Shown piece by piece: positions 34,703-43,569 of a DNA stretch of 64,000 nt (its first letter is position 1; every line of letters begins with the position of its first letter). The stretch comes from Blautia_A aquisgranensis (GTDB lineage Bacteria; Bacillota; Clostridia; Lachnospirales; Lachnospiraceae): the NCBI RefSeq assembly GCF_040096615.1, contig NZ_JBBMEJ010000006.1:1-64000 (forward strand), in the 5' to 3' direction. A program made the translations under genes and the position numbers. Under the pieces are notes generated by a model. The model saw only the letters and a list, made by a program, of their open reading frames with translations. It did no database searches and had not been told where the DNA came from.

Positions 34703-36211
34703 TCAATCCAGATTCAGATTTTCCAGTTTCTGAGAAGGAATTTTAGGATCAGAGGAGTCTACATATTTTTTCAGAGCTCTGGAGGTTTTCGCAAAGGCTG
34801 CATTTGTTCCTGCACCTCCGATACAGCCGCCCGGACAGGCCATGCCCTCGATCATACAGCCTTTGATCTTTCCGGCTTTTGCCAGAGTGAGGACTTTTTT
34901 GCATTCGGCAAGACTTTCGGCGTGTTCAATATGAACCGGGACATCCGGGTAATATTCTTTGAGGCAGGCTTCAATGGCACCGGCGACACCACCGGCGATC
35001 GCGTAGCCTCTTCCGGCAGCAGTGGCAGGTTGTGTTTTTTCCGGTGTGTCCTCACAATCTGACGGAACAATTTTTTTGGCGTCAAACATGCCCCAGAGTT
35101 CCTCAAAGGTGATAACAAAATCTACATCACTTCTTACAGAATGACGCATTGCTTCCAGCTTTTTCGAAGCACAGGGTCCGATAAATACAACCTTTGCATC
35201 CGGGTGCTCTTTTTTGACGATACGGGCGGTGGCTACCATCGGAGTCAGTTCCTGGGAGATGTTATCGATCATATCCGGAAAATATTTCTTTGCCATTACA
35301 GACCAGGATGGGCAGCAGGAGGTGAGCAGGAACGGAAGATTTCCGGTAGCTACTTCCTTAGCATAATGGTGAGCCTCAGAAATACAGCCGATATCAGCAC
35401 CGAGAGCAACCTCATAAACATCAGAAAAACCAAGTCTGGTCAAAGCGGAACGGAATTTGCCTGGAGTGACATCCTCGCCGAACTGATTGATATAGGCAGG
35501 AGCCACCTCCGCTATAATTTCATTGCCTTCTCTGAGTGCATGTGCCAGCTGAAAAATCTGCGATTTGTCTGAAATAGCACCAAAAGGACAGCTTACCATA
35601 CACATTCCGCAGGAAACGCACTTGTCCTGATTGATGGAAGCGCGGCCAAGTTCGTCACTTTCAATAGCCTTTACACCACAGGCACGTTCGCAGGGGCGTT
35701 CCTTATGAGCGATAGCATCATAGGGACAGACTGCCTTGCATCTTCCGCAGTGGATACATTTTTCCTGGTCGATAAAAGACCTTCCGTTGACCATGGAGAT
35801 GGCACCCTTTGGACAGGTAAGCATACAGGGGTGTGCAACGCAGCCGCGGCACATATTGCTGACCTCGTATTTGTTGGATTCGCATGCGGAACATGCGGAA
35901 GGGATCACCTGCATAAGTGGCGGCTCGTAGTATTTCTCATCGATATTGCTGGCTTTTACACCATCGGTAAGATGAACCGAACGGTTCTCGGGACGAAGAG
36001 AAAGGCCCATGGCCAGACGGACACGCTCGCTTGCGACTGCACGTTCACGGTAGATGCTTTCACGGTATCTGGCCCGTTCCTCAACAATATTATACGGAAT
36101 GGATTCAATATCGTGGATCAAAGATTCATCCGAGGAGTTAAATCCGATGCTGGCAATTTCTGTAAAAATCTTTCGTCGGATCTGTTTAACAGGGGTGTCA
36201 AAATTTCGCAT
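34703..36211 (-). CDS. Monomeric [FeFe] hydrogenase with two ferredoxin-like clusters
   Basis: 502 residues from the ATG preceded by AAAAGGAG; an in-frame upstream ATG (36289) has no such site. The N-terminal part has a Cys-rich segment (CSACESNKYEVSNMCRGC), then ferredoxin motifs CIHCGRCKAVCP and CVSCGMCMVSCP. The H-cluster domain has L1 TSCCPSW, L2 GPCASKK (Gly in place of the usual Met) and L3 MACPGGCIGGAG. These variants resemble the group B hydrogenases of Clostridia. It probably exchanges electrons with ferredoxin. No maturation genes (hydE, hydF, hydG) are nearby. It is divergent from the hydCBA operon. Confidence 0.9.
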   Translation of the reverse strand: MRNFDTPVKQIRRKIFTEIASIGFNSSDESLIHDIESIPYNIVEERARYRESIYRERAVASERVRLAMGLSLRPENRSVHLTDGVKASNIDEKYYEPPLMQVIPSACSACESNKYEVSNMCRGCVAHPCMLTCPKGAISMVNGRSFIDQEKCIHCGRCKAVCPYDAIAHKERPCERACGVKAIESDELGRASINQDKCVSCGMCMVSCPFGAISDKSQIFQLAHALREGNEIIAEVAPAYINQFGEDVTPGKFRSALTRLGFSDVYEVALGADIGCISEAHHYAKEVATGNLPFLLTSCCPSWSVMAKKYFPDMIDNISQELTPMVATARIVKKEHPDAKVVFIGPCASKKLEAMRHSVRSDVDFVITFEELWGMFDAKKIVPSDCEDTPEKTQPATAAGRGYAIAGGVAGAIEACLKEYYPDVPVHIEHAESLAECKKVLTLAKAGKIKGCMIEGMACPGGCIGGAGTNAAFAKTSRALKKYVDSSDPKIPSQKLENLNLD

Positions 36212-36432
36212 AAGTATTCTCCTTTTATTATTGATAAATGTTTTCCACGCACTTTTCTTCATAGTATAGTAAATGAGAAATAAAATCAATAAGGAGATGA
36301 AAACTTTCGACAGGATATCGTTTTTTTTATATCAGGAATGTTAATAATTGAACATATTTTGAAGAAAATAGACACAAAACTGGTAAGCCTTTGTAAACAT
36401 TTTAATATATTCTGAAAAAAGAGAAAAATCAC

Positions 36433-36498
36433 TTGTGAAAAATGACGATGTAAGTTATAATTAAAAGCACGATAATAGTGCAAATTACTGGTTTGCAC
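36433..36498 (+). promoter_or_regulatory. hydCBA promoter with operator-like inverted repeat
   Basis: TTGTGA (36433-36438), a 17-nt spacer and TATAAT (36456-36461). Just past the expected transcript start lies a perfect inverted repeat GTGCAAA-N7-TTTGCAC (36478-36498), a likely repressor site. It does not look like the Rex consensus. The rest of the 36212-36593 gap is AT-rich with no gene; a CTGAC/GTCAG hairpin lies near 36530-36550. Confidence 0.6.
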
Positions 36499-36593
36499 AA
36501 CTGCGCGGCACTGACAGAGTGTTAAAAACCTGACTACTATATAAGGTCAGATCAATCAAGTGGAAAATCTATCAGAAACAAGGAGGGAACCGA

Positions 36594-37073
36594 ATGTTAG
36601 ACCAGACGTATTACAAAAAAACGGATGAGATCATCGAGCACTACGGCCGGAAAGCTGCATCGCTGATACCGATCATGCAGGATATTCAGGCTGAGTACCG
36701 TTATCTCCCGGGAGAGCTTCTTACTTATGTTGCGGAACAGATTGGTGTAAAAGAAGCAAAGGCGTACAGTGTAGCCACTTTCTATGAGAATTTTTCCTTT
36801 GAGCCGAAAGGCAAGTACATTATCAAGGTATGTGACGGAACTGCCTGTCATGTACGTAAGTCCATGCCTGTAAAGGAAGCAATGCTTAAAGAACTTGGGC
36901 TGAACCATAAGAAACACACAACCGATGATATGCTTTTTACAGTTGAGACAGTATCCTGTCTTGGTGCCTGCGGACTTGCACCGACCTTAACTGTAAATGA
37001 TGAGGTTCACCCGAAAATGACACCTGAGAAGGCTATTGAGCTTTTAAATGAATTGAGAGGTGAGAGCGTATGA
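36594..37073 (+). CDS. hydC: Hydrogenase subunit HydC (NuoE-like, [2Fe-2S])
   Basis: 159 residues with the thioredoxin-like [2Fe-2S] fold of NuoE. Four cysteine ligands are visible in the CDGTACHV and CLGACGLAP segments (about residues 80-127). In trimeric electron-bifurcating hydrogenases this subunit relays electrons within the HydABC complex. It overlaps hydB by 4 nt (ATGA). Confidence 0.93.
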   Translation: MLDQTYYKKTDEIIEHYGRKAASLIPIMQDIQAEYRYLPGELLTYVAEQIGVKEAKAYSVATFYENFSFEPKGKYIIKVCDGTACHVRKSMPVKEAMLKELGLNHKKHTTDDMLFTVETVSCLGACGLAPTLTVNDEVHPKMTPEKAIELLNELRGESV

Positions 37074-38941
37074 GTATAACCAGTATGGAAGATCTGAAAA
37101 ACAAACAGGCTGAGGTTAAGAAGAATCTTGATGGCTATACCTGCCGTGTTCTCGTCTGTTCCGGTACCGGATGTATCGCTTCCGGTGCTCAGAAGATTTA
37201 CGAAGAAATGTCAAGACTCTGTGAAGGTATCGAGGGTGTTGCGGTTGAGATGCAGAAGGATGTTCCTCATGTAGGTATCGTTAAGACCGGATGCCAGGGA
37301 TTATGTGAACTTGGACCTCTTATGAGAATTGAGCCATATGATTATCAGTATGTTCATGTTCAGGTAGATGACTGCCGCGAGATCGTAGAGAAAACCGTGA
37401 TCTGCGGACTGCCGGTTGACCGTCTGTTCTATCGTCATAATGATGAGGCCTGTCCACATCCAAGCGATATTCCGTTCCTGAACCAGCAGACAAGGATCGT
37501 TCTTGAGAACTGTGGTAAGATCGATGCAGAGTCTATTGATGAATATATTTCCGTAGGTGGATTTTCCGCTATGGCGAAGGCTTTCTTTGAGATGACCCCG
37601 CAGGGCGTTATTGATGAGATCACAAAATCCGGTCTCCGTGGCCGTGGTGGTGCAGGTTTCCCTGCTGGCAAGAAATGGTCACAGGTAGCACGCCAGCCGG
37701 AGAAAGTACGCTATGTAGTATGTAATGGTGATGAGGGTGACCCGGGAGCTTTCATGGATGGTTCCGTAATGGAAGGTGATCCTTACAAGATGATCGAGGG
37801 TATGGTGATCGCCGCTTATGCAGTAGGCGCAGAAGACGGTTACATTTATGTACGTGCCGAGTATCCTCTTTCTGTACAGAGACTTCGAATGGCCATTGAG
37901 CAGGCAGAGTCTTATGGCCTTCTTGGTGATAATATCCTTGGTTCCGGTATTAATTTCCACTTACATATCAACCGTGGTGCCGGAGCGTTCGTATGTGGTG
38001 AAGGTTCTGCCCTGACTGCATCCATCGAGGGTAACAGAGGTATGCCTCGAGTAAAACCTCCGAGAACTGTTGAGCAGGGTCTGTGGGGCAAACCTACGGT
38101 TCTTAATAACGTAGAGACTTATGCCAACGTACCGAAGATCATCCTTCAGGGTGCTGACTGGTTCCACACCATCGGTACAGAGGGAAGCCCTGGAACCAAG
38201 ACCTTCTCACTTACAGGTTCCATTGAGAACACCGGTCTTATCGAGGTTCCAATGGGAACAAGCCTCCGTCATATCATTTATGATATCGGTGGTGGCCTTA
38301 AGAGTGGTGCTGCATTTAAGGGTGTACAGATCGGCGGTCCTTCCGGCGGATGTCTGATCGATGATCAGATCGATCATCCTCTTGATTTTGATTCTGTTAA
38401 AAAACTGGATGCCATCATGGGCTCCGGCGGACTTGTTGTTATGGATGAGAATACCTGTATGGTAGAGGTTGCACGTTTCTTCATGAGCTTTACACAGCGT
38501 GAGAGCTGCGGTAAATGTGTTCCTTGCCGTGAGGGTACCAAACGTATGCTTGAGATCCTGGAGAAGATCGTTGCAGGTAAAGGTGAGCTTTCCGATCTGG
38601 ATGAGCTGGAAGAACTTGCAAACATGGTTCAGAGTATGGCTCTGTGCGGTCTAGGTAAGAGTGCGCCGCTTCCGGTCATCAGTACTCTGAAGCGTTTCCG
38701 TGACGAATATGTAGAGCATATCGTAGATAAGAAATGCCGCGCGAAGGTCTGCACGGCGCTCCGTCAATTCCATATCAATCCTGAGTTCTGTATCGGCTGT
38801 GGCAAGTGTGCGAAGAACTGTCCGGCAGGTGCGATTTCAGGAAAGATCAAGCATCCACATGTAATCAACAACGACGTATGTATCAAATGCGGTTCCTGTA
38901 AGGATAACTGTAACTTTGATGCGGTTTATGTGGAAGCATAG
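37070..38941 (+). CDS. hydB: Electron-bifurcating hydrogenase subunit HydB (NuoF-like)
   Basis: 623 residues. Domain order: an N-terminal thioredoxin-like [2Fe-2S] domain (VCSGTGCIASGAQ, TGCQGLCELGP), an FMN/NAD(H) domain (GLRGRGGAGFPAGKKW, NGDEGDPGAFMD), an SLBB segment, the NuoF [4Fe-4S] site (ESCGKCVPCREGTKRM, about residue 475), and a C-terminal 2[4Fe-4S] ferredoxin domain (CIGCGKCAKNCP, CIKCGSCKDNC). It is the flavin-bearing subunit that couples NAD(P)H and ferredoxin to H2. Confidence 0.95.
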   Translation: MSITSMEDLKNKQAEVKKNLDGYTCRVLVCSGTGCIASGAQKIYEEMSRLCEGIEGVAVEMQKDVPHVGIVKTGCQGLCELGPLMRIEPYDYQYVHVQVDDCREIVEKTVICGLPVDRLFYRHNDEACPHPSDIPFLNQQTRIVLENCGKIDAESIDEYISVGGFSAMAKAFFEMTPQGVIDEITKSGLRGRGGAGFPAGKKWSQVARQPEKVRYVVCNGDEGDPGAFMDGSVMEGDPYKMIEGMVIAAYAVGAEDGYIYVRAEYPLSVQRLRMAIEQAESYGLLGDNILGSGINFHLHINRGAGAFVCGEGSALTASIEGNRGMPRVKPPRTVEQGLWGKPTVLNNVETYANVPKIILQGADWFHTIGTEGSPGTKTFSLTGSIENTGLIEVPMGTSLRHIIYDIGGGLKSGAAFKGVQIGGPSGGCLIDDQIDHPLDFDSVKKLDAIMGSGGLVVMDENTCMVEVARFFMSFTQRESCGKCVPCREGTKRMLEILEKIVAGKGELSDLDELEELANMVQSMALCGLGKSAPLPVISTLKRFRDEYVEHIVDKKCRAKVCTALRQFHINPEFCIGCGKCAKNCPAGAISGKIKHPHVINNDVCIKCGSCKDNCNFDAVYVEA

Positions 38942-38956
38942 AAGGGAGGATATCTT

Positions 38957-40654
38957 ATGGGTACAATGACAATTGACGGAAGAAAAGTAGAATTTACCGA
39001 CGAAAAAAATGTCCTGACAGTCATCAGGAATGCCGGTATCAATATCCCCACACTGTGCTACCATTCAGAGCTTTCCACATTTGGAGCCTGTCGTCTCTGC
39101 ACAGTTGAGGATGACAGAGGCAGGACTTTTGCATCCTGTTCCGAGCAGCCGAGAGATGGAATGGTGATCTATACCAACTCCGGCCGTATCAAGAAATATC
39201 GTAAACTGATCGTAGAGCTTCTGCTTGCAGCACATTGCCGTGACTGTACAACCTGTGTAAAGAGCGGTGAATGTATTCTTCAGGAGCTGGCACACCGCCT
39301 TGGTGTACGTAACATCCGTTTTGAAAATACGAGAGAGCAGCATGAGATCGATGAAAGCTCACCGTCCATTATCCGTGATCCGAATAAATGTATCCTCTGC
39401 GGTAACTGTGTACGTGCCTGTGAGGAACTTCAGGGAATCGGAGCTCTTGGTTTTGCGTTCCGTGGAACTGAGGCTATGGTCATGCCTGCATTTAACAAGA
39501 AGATCACAGAAACACAGTGTGTAAACTGTGGACAGTGTCGTGTTTACTGCCCGACAGGAGCTATTTCCATCCGTACACATATGGACGAGGTATGGGATGC
39601 TCTGGCTGATAAGGATACCCGTGTGGTTGCACAGATCGCGCCGGCAGTCCGTGTTGCAGTTGGTGATCATTATGGCCTTGCCAAAGGCAGAAGTGTAATG
39701 GGCAAGATCGTAAATGCTCTTCATAAGATGGGCTTTGATGAAGTCTATGATACAACCTTCAGTGCTGACCTTACCATTATGGAAGAGACCAAGGAGTTCT
39801 TAAACAGAGTGGAAAAAGGCGAGAACCTTCCACTCCTGACTTCCTGCTGTCCGGCATGGGTGAAATTTATCACCGATCAGTATAAGGAATACGTTCCAAA
39901 TATCTCCACCTGCCGTTCCCCACAGGGAATGATGTCTGCAGTTATCAAGGAATACTTCCGTGATCCGGAGCATGCAGCAGGCAAGAAAACAGTTATGGTT
40001 TCCATTATGCCATGTACAGCCAAGAAGGCAGAGGCGATCCGGCCAAATAGCTTTACAGAAGGCGAGCAGGATACCGATATCGTTATCACAACCACAGAGC
40101 TTCTCCGCATGATCGACAACTTTGGTCTTGATTTTGCAACACTGGATCCGGAAGCATGTGATATGCCATTTGGATTTGGTTCCGGCGGTGGTGTTATCTT
40201 TGGTGTTACCGGTGGTGTTACCGAGGCCGTTCTTCGAAGACTGAGTCCGGATCACAGCAAGGAAGCCATGCATGAGATCGCAGAGTGCGGTGTCCGTGGT
40301 GAAGAGGGAATTAAGGAATTTACCGTTCCGTATAAGGGCATGGATATCAATGTATGCGTAGCCAGCGGCCTTGCAAATGCAAGAACCGTTATGGAACGTG
40401 TAAAGAACGGCGAAGCAAACTATCACCTGATCGAGGTTATGGCATGCCGCCGTGGATGTATTATGGGTGGCGGTCAGCCGACCAGATCCGGCGACAGAAC
40501 CAAAGCTGCAAGAGCCAAAGGTCTGTATAATGCAGATAACACCATGATCATCAAGAAGTCGGATGAGAACCCACTTGTTCTGGAACTTTATCAGGGACTC
40601 CTCAAAGGAAAAGAGCATCATCTTCTTCATAATGATTTTTATATTCAGGATTAA
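38957..40654 (+). CDS. hydA: Electron-bifurcating [FeFe] hydrogenase catalytic subunit HydA
   Basis: 565 residues. The N-terminal [2Fe-2S] domain (CYHSELSTFGACRLC), a His-ligated cluster (HCRDCTTCVKSGEC) and two [4Fe-4S] motifs (CILCGNCVRACE, CVNCGQCRVYCP) feed the H-cluster domain with L1 TSCCPAWVKF, L2 MPCTAKKAEA and L3 MACRRGCIMGGGQP. In L3 two Arg residues replace the more usual Pro-Gly. The C-terminus is short, ending in LLHNDFYI. Third gene of hydCBA; the long hairpin immediately after can end the transcript. Confidence 0.95.
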   Translation: MGTMTIDGRKVEFTDEKNVLTVIRNAGINIPTLCYHSELSTFGACRLCTVEDDRGRTFASCSEQPRDGMVIYTNSGRIKKYRKLIVELLLAAHCRDCTTCVKSGECILQELAHRLGVRNIRFENTREQHEIDESSPSIIRDPNKCILCGNCVRACEELQGIGALGFAFRGTEAMVMPAFNKKITETQCVNCGQCRVYCPTGAISIRTHMDEVWDALADKDTRVVAQIAPAVRVAVGDHYGLAKGRSVMGKIVNALHKMGFDEVYDTTFSADLTIMEETKEFLNRVEKGENLPLLTSCCPAWVKFITDQYKEYVPNISTCRSPQGMMSAVIKEYFRDPEHAAGKKTVMVSIMPCTAKKAEAIRPNSFTEGEQDTDIVITTTELLRMIDNFGLDFATLDPEACDMPFGFGSGGGVIFGVTGGVTEAVLRRLSPDHSKEAMHEIAECGVRGEEGIKEFTVPYKGMDINVCVASGLANARTVMERVKNGEANYHLIEVMACRRGCIMGGGQPTRSGDRTKAARAKGLYNADNTMIIKKSDENPLVLELYQGLLKGKEHHLLHNDFYIQD

Positions 40655-40677
40655 ATCCGGCTGCTTTTAGATGAGCA

Positions 40678-40706
40678 GAATATACGAAGCCTCTCAGGCA
40701 TATACT
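40678..40706 (+). promoter_or_regulatory. Sigma-E-like sporulation promoter of spoIVA
   Basis: GAATATA (40678-40684), a 14-nt spacer and CATATACT (40699-40706) match the mother-cell sigma-E consensus (about kmATATT, N14-15, CATACAmT) at 6 of 7 and 7 of 8 positions. spoIVA is a sigma-E gene in Bacillus subtilis. The -10 box overlaps the 5' arm of the terminator-like hairpin. Confidence 0.7.
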
Positions 40707-40776
40707 GTGATATACGGGGACTGTCCGTCGGACAGTTCCCGGGATCACAGGCCAATATATGCAGGGAGGCTTTTTT
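40687..40776 (+). terminator. Long hairpin ending hydCBA and covering the spoIVA ribosome-binding site
   Basis: A nested stem of about 35 bp: 40687-40695 with 40764-40772, 40698-40704 with 40756-40762, 40705-40711 with 40744-40750, and a 12-bp GC-rich tip 40715-40726 with 40730-40741. A six-T run (40771-40776) follows. The outer 3' arm contains GGGAGG, the Shine-Dalgarno of spoIVA. A transcript starting at the internal sigma-E-like promoter keeps only the tip hairpin, leaving that site free. Confidence 0.75.
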
Positions 40777-40778
40777 AT

Positions 40779-42248
40779 ATGGAAAACTTTCAGGTTTACC
40801 ATGATATCCAGGCGCGAACCGGCGGGGATATCTACATAGGGGTTGTGGGCCCGGTACGTACAGGAAAATCCACATTTATCCGAAGATTTATGGAGCTGGT
40901 TGCGCTGCCGGCTATGAGCCAGGAAAAAAAGGCGGAGCTGCAGGATGAGCTGCCCTTAAGCGGAGCCGGAAAAATGATCACAACCGTAGAACCGAAATTT
41001 ATTCCGAAAGAAGCAGTGGAAGTTGCCATAGGAGAAAACCAGAAAATTTGGGTAAAGCTTATTGACTGTGTAGGTTTTCTGGTAAAGGATGCAGCTGGAA
41101 ATATTGAAGAAGGCCGGGAGCGAATGGTAAAAACACCATGGTTGGAAAAGGCAATTCCTTTTCATGATGCAGCCAGGATCGGAACCGAGAAGGTAATCCG
41201 GGAACATTCCACAATAGGAATCCTGGTTACGACTGACGGAAGTTTTGGAGAGATTCCAAGAGAAAATTTTGTTCCGGCAGAGGAGCAGACAGTAAAAGAG
41301 CTGAAAGCACAGGGAAAGCCATTTCTGATACTGGTAAATTCTGAGAGCCCATACAGTGAAGAAACGGAAAAGCTTGTAAAAGAGCTGGAAGAAAAATATG
41401 GCGTTTCCGCTCTGGGAGTGAACTGCGAGCAGCTTCGCAGGGAAGATGTGACCCGAATCTTGGAAAAGATCCTCTATGAATTCCCAGTCAGTGAGATTGA
41501 ACTGTTTGTTCCAAAGTGGGTGGAAATGCTTTCTCCGGAGAATGAAGTAAAGGCGGCACTTTTGAATGAGATCCGGGAAAAAATGACAAAGCTTGTTCAT
41601 ATGCGGGATGTAAATAAAGATGCCCTACGGCTGGAAAGCCCATATGTGGAAGATACTCTGCTGGAACAGATCAGCCTTTCCAATGGAACTGTGCGTGTTC
41701 GGATTTCTGTAAAAGACAGCTATTATTATCAGATGCTAAGTCATATGAGCGGGATTCCGATGGAAAGTGAATACGAACTGATCCAGACGATGAAAGAGCT
41801 TGCAGGAATGAAAGAACAGTTTGTGCGTGTTCAGGCAGCGCTGGAAGCAGTGCGGGGAACCGGTTACGGTGTGGTAATTCCGGAGCTTTCGGAGATTACG
41901 ATCGAAGATCCGGAGGTGATCCGTCAGGGAAATAAGTTTGGAGTCAAGATCCGTTCCAAGAGTCCTTCGATTCATATGATCCGTGCAGGAATCGAAACAG
42001 AGATCGCACCGATCGTAGGAACGGAGCAGCAGGCAGAGGATCTGATCCGATATATCAAAGAGAGCCCCGAGCGTGGCGAAAGTATCTGGGAAACGAATAT
42101 TTTTGGGAAATCGATCCAGCAGCTTGTAGAGGACGGAATCCGCAACAAGCTGACCATGATCAGCGAGGAAAGTCAGGTGAAGCTTCAGGATACCATGCAG
42201 AAGATTGTCAATGACAGTAAAGGCGGATTGGTATGTATCATTATATAA
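40779..42248 (+). CDS. spoIVA: Stage IV sporulation protein A, coat morphogenetic ATPase
   Basis: 489 residues, close to the 492 of Bacillus SpoIVA. It polymerises on the forespore surface as the base layer of the spore coat and hydrolyses ATP for assembly. The Walker A motif GPVRTGKSTF is near residue 24, the sequence TTVEPKFIPKEAVEV follows, and the C-terminus ends hydrophobically (GGLVCIII) as in the family's membrane-contact tail. The start is the ATG after GGGAGG; an upstream in-frame ATG (40671) lies before the promoter's -10 box. Confidence 0.96.
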   Translation: MENFQVYHDIQARTGGDIYIGVVGPVRTGKSTFIRRFMELVALPAMSQEKKAELQDELPLSGAGKMITTVEPKFIPKEAVEVAIGENQKIWVKLIDCVGFLVKDAAGNIEEGRERMVKTPWLEKAIPFHDAARIGTEKVIREHSTIGILVTTDGSFGEIPRENFVPAEEQTVKELKAQGKPFLILVNSESPYSEETEKLVKELEEKYGVSALGVNCEQLRREDVTRILEKILYEFPVSEIELFVPKWVEMLSPENEVKAALLNEIREKMTKLVHMRDVNKDALRLESPYVEDTLLEQISLSNGTVRVRISVKDSYYYQMLSHMSGIPMESEYELIQTMKELAGMKEQFVRVQAALEAVRGTGYGVVIPELSEITIEDPEVIRQGNKFGVKIRSKSPSIHMIRAGIETEIAPIVGTEQQAEDLIRYIKESPERGESIWETNIFGKSIQQLVEDGIRNKLTMISEESQVKLQDTMQKIVNDSKGGLVCIII

Positions 42249-42261
42249 AATGATTGCTTGT

Positions 42262-42296
42262 AAAAAAAAGGACGTTCAGCAGGCGTCCTTTTTTTC
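42262..42296. terminator. Terminator after spoIVA
   Basis: AAAAAAAAGGACG/CGTCCTTTTTTT, a stem usable from both strands. On the minus strand it overlaps the end of the small membrane protein gene. Confidence 0.85.
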
Positions 42297-42437
42297 ATGA
42301 TGTTTTTTCCATTCGGCGATAAACTGCAATTGTTCCTGGTCGGAAAGTTCCTGAGAAGCTGCATCATTACCCGCAGCCGCGCAGCAGAAAAGAATAAAAA
42401 TCTGAATTCCAAAAAATATGAGAAAAAAGAAAAGCAT
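42276..42437 (-). CDS. Small membrane protein, 53 residues
   Basis: A short gene with a strong ribosome-binding site (AAGGAGG, 8 nt before ATG). The product starts with a hydrophobic helix (MLFFFLIFFGIQIFILFCC, residues 1-19), then a small polar region, a helix EQLQFIAEWKKHHEKK and an ending DAC. It is probably a single-pass membrane peptide with a basic, His-containing cytoplasmic tail. The last codons fall within the spoIVA terminator stem. I do not recognise the family. Position beside spoIVA hints at, but does not show, a sporulation role. Confidence 0.55.
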   Translation of the reverse strand: MLFFFLIFFGIQIFILFCCAAAGNDAASQELSDQEQLQFIAEWKKHHEKKDAC

Positions 42438-42685
42438 AGAAAAACCTCCTTGATTTTCAGATATGGCATCTGGTTCCAGTTCATGAAAACATTTCTTGAA
42501 CTATTACAAGTATGGGAGGAAAAAGTGGATTTTATACATTATATGACAGAAACTGGAAAAGATACGGTCATATATGTATGAGGAAACAGGACAAATTATA
42601 AAATTTTCATATCTGAAAAGTTGCGAGATGGAAACAGCAGGAATAAGCTAAAGGGAAACCATCTGTCCGGCAGGAGATTTTTTCC

Positions 42686-43522
42686 ATGCATAAAAAAGTG
42701 TATACAGGAAAAGGCATCGGTGTGGCAGTATTGGACACCGGGATCTTTCCACATATAGATTTCGGCAGCCGAATCAGAGCTTTCTGTGACTTTACAAAAG
42801 GAAAAACAGGGCCGTATGATGATAACGGACATGGGACACATGTAAGTGGTATTCTGGGAGGAGATGGAAAAGCCTCTGAGGGCAGGTATAAAGGAGCGGC
42901 ACCCGGCTGTGAACTCGTTGCTCTGAAAGTACTGGACCGGTTCGGGAACGGAAGCAGGGAAGATATATTGAAAGCTTTTGACTGGATCATGAATTTCGGG
43001 CAGATCTACAATGTCCGCATTGTTAACATCTCTGTAGGAACGACCTCCCGTGGCAGAAACGAGCAGCAGAAGTTACTTCGGGGAGTTGACGCACTCTGGG
43101 ATGCAGGGTTTGTGGTGGTGGCAGCAGCCGGGAATCAGGGGCCTGGAAGTGGAACTGTGACAGCTCCGGGAAGCAGCCGGAAGATCATAACAGTGGGCTC
43201 CAGCGATATGCTTCAGGGGAAAAAAGCAGTTTCCGGAAGAGGCCCCACATTTGAATGTGTATGCAAACCGGATCTGGTGGCACCTGGAAACCGGATCATA
43301 GCCTGTGCCACAGGTTATCCTTACTCTTATGGCATTAAAAGCGGGACCTCCATGTCAACACCGTTAGTGTCCGGAGCAGTTGCCTGTCTCCTGGAAAAAG
43401 ATCCGCAGCTTTCCAATGTGGATGTAAAGATGTTGTTAAGAGAAAGTGTGGACGATATGGGACTTCCCAGAAATCAGCAGGGGTGGGGAAAATTTAACTG
43501 TGAAAAGCTGATGAATGGTTAA
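42686..43522 (+). CDS. Intracellular-type subtilisin-like serine protease (S8)
   Basis: 278 residues of the subtilase family with the full catalytic triad: Asp in VAVLDTGIFPHIDF (about residue 18), His in DDNGHGTHVSGI (about 52) and Ser in SGTSMSTPLVSGA (about 225). It has no signal peptide and no propeptide, starting directly with the catalytic core like Bacillus intracellular proteases, so a cytosolic role is likely. Ribosome-binding site AGGAG. It stands alone between spoIVA and icd; a sporulation or stationary-phase role is possible but unproven. Confidence 0.92.
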   Translation: MHKKVYTGKGIGVAVLDTGIFPHIDFGSRIRAFCDFTKGKTGPYDDNGHGTHVSGILGGDGKASEGRYKGAAPGCELVALKVLDRFGNGSREDILKAFDWIMNFGQIYNVRIVNISVGTTSRGRNEQQKLLRGVDALWDAGFVVVAAAGNQGPGSGTVTAPGSSRKIITVGSSDMLQGKKAVSGRGPTFECVCKPDLVAPGNRIIACATGYPYSYGIKSGTSMSTPLVSGAVACLLEKDPQLSNVDVKMLLRESVDDMGLPRNQQGWGKFNCEKLMNG

Positions 43523-43569
43523 ATTATTATACAATTCTTATAAACATCACATGGTAAAGCATAAAAGCG

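Noticed and set aside
42525..42581. 18-codon frame starting GTG after GGGAGG, before the S8 protease
   Set aside because: Too short to judge, no recognisable leader-peptide feature and no attenuator structure attached.
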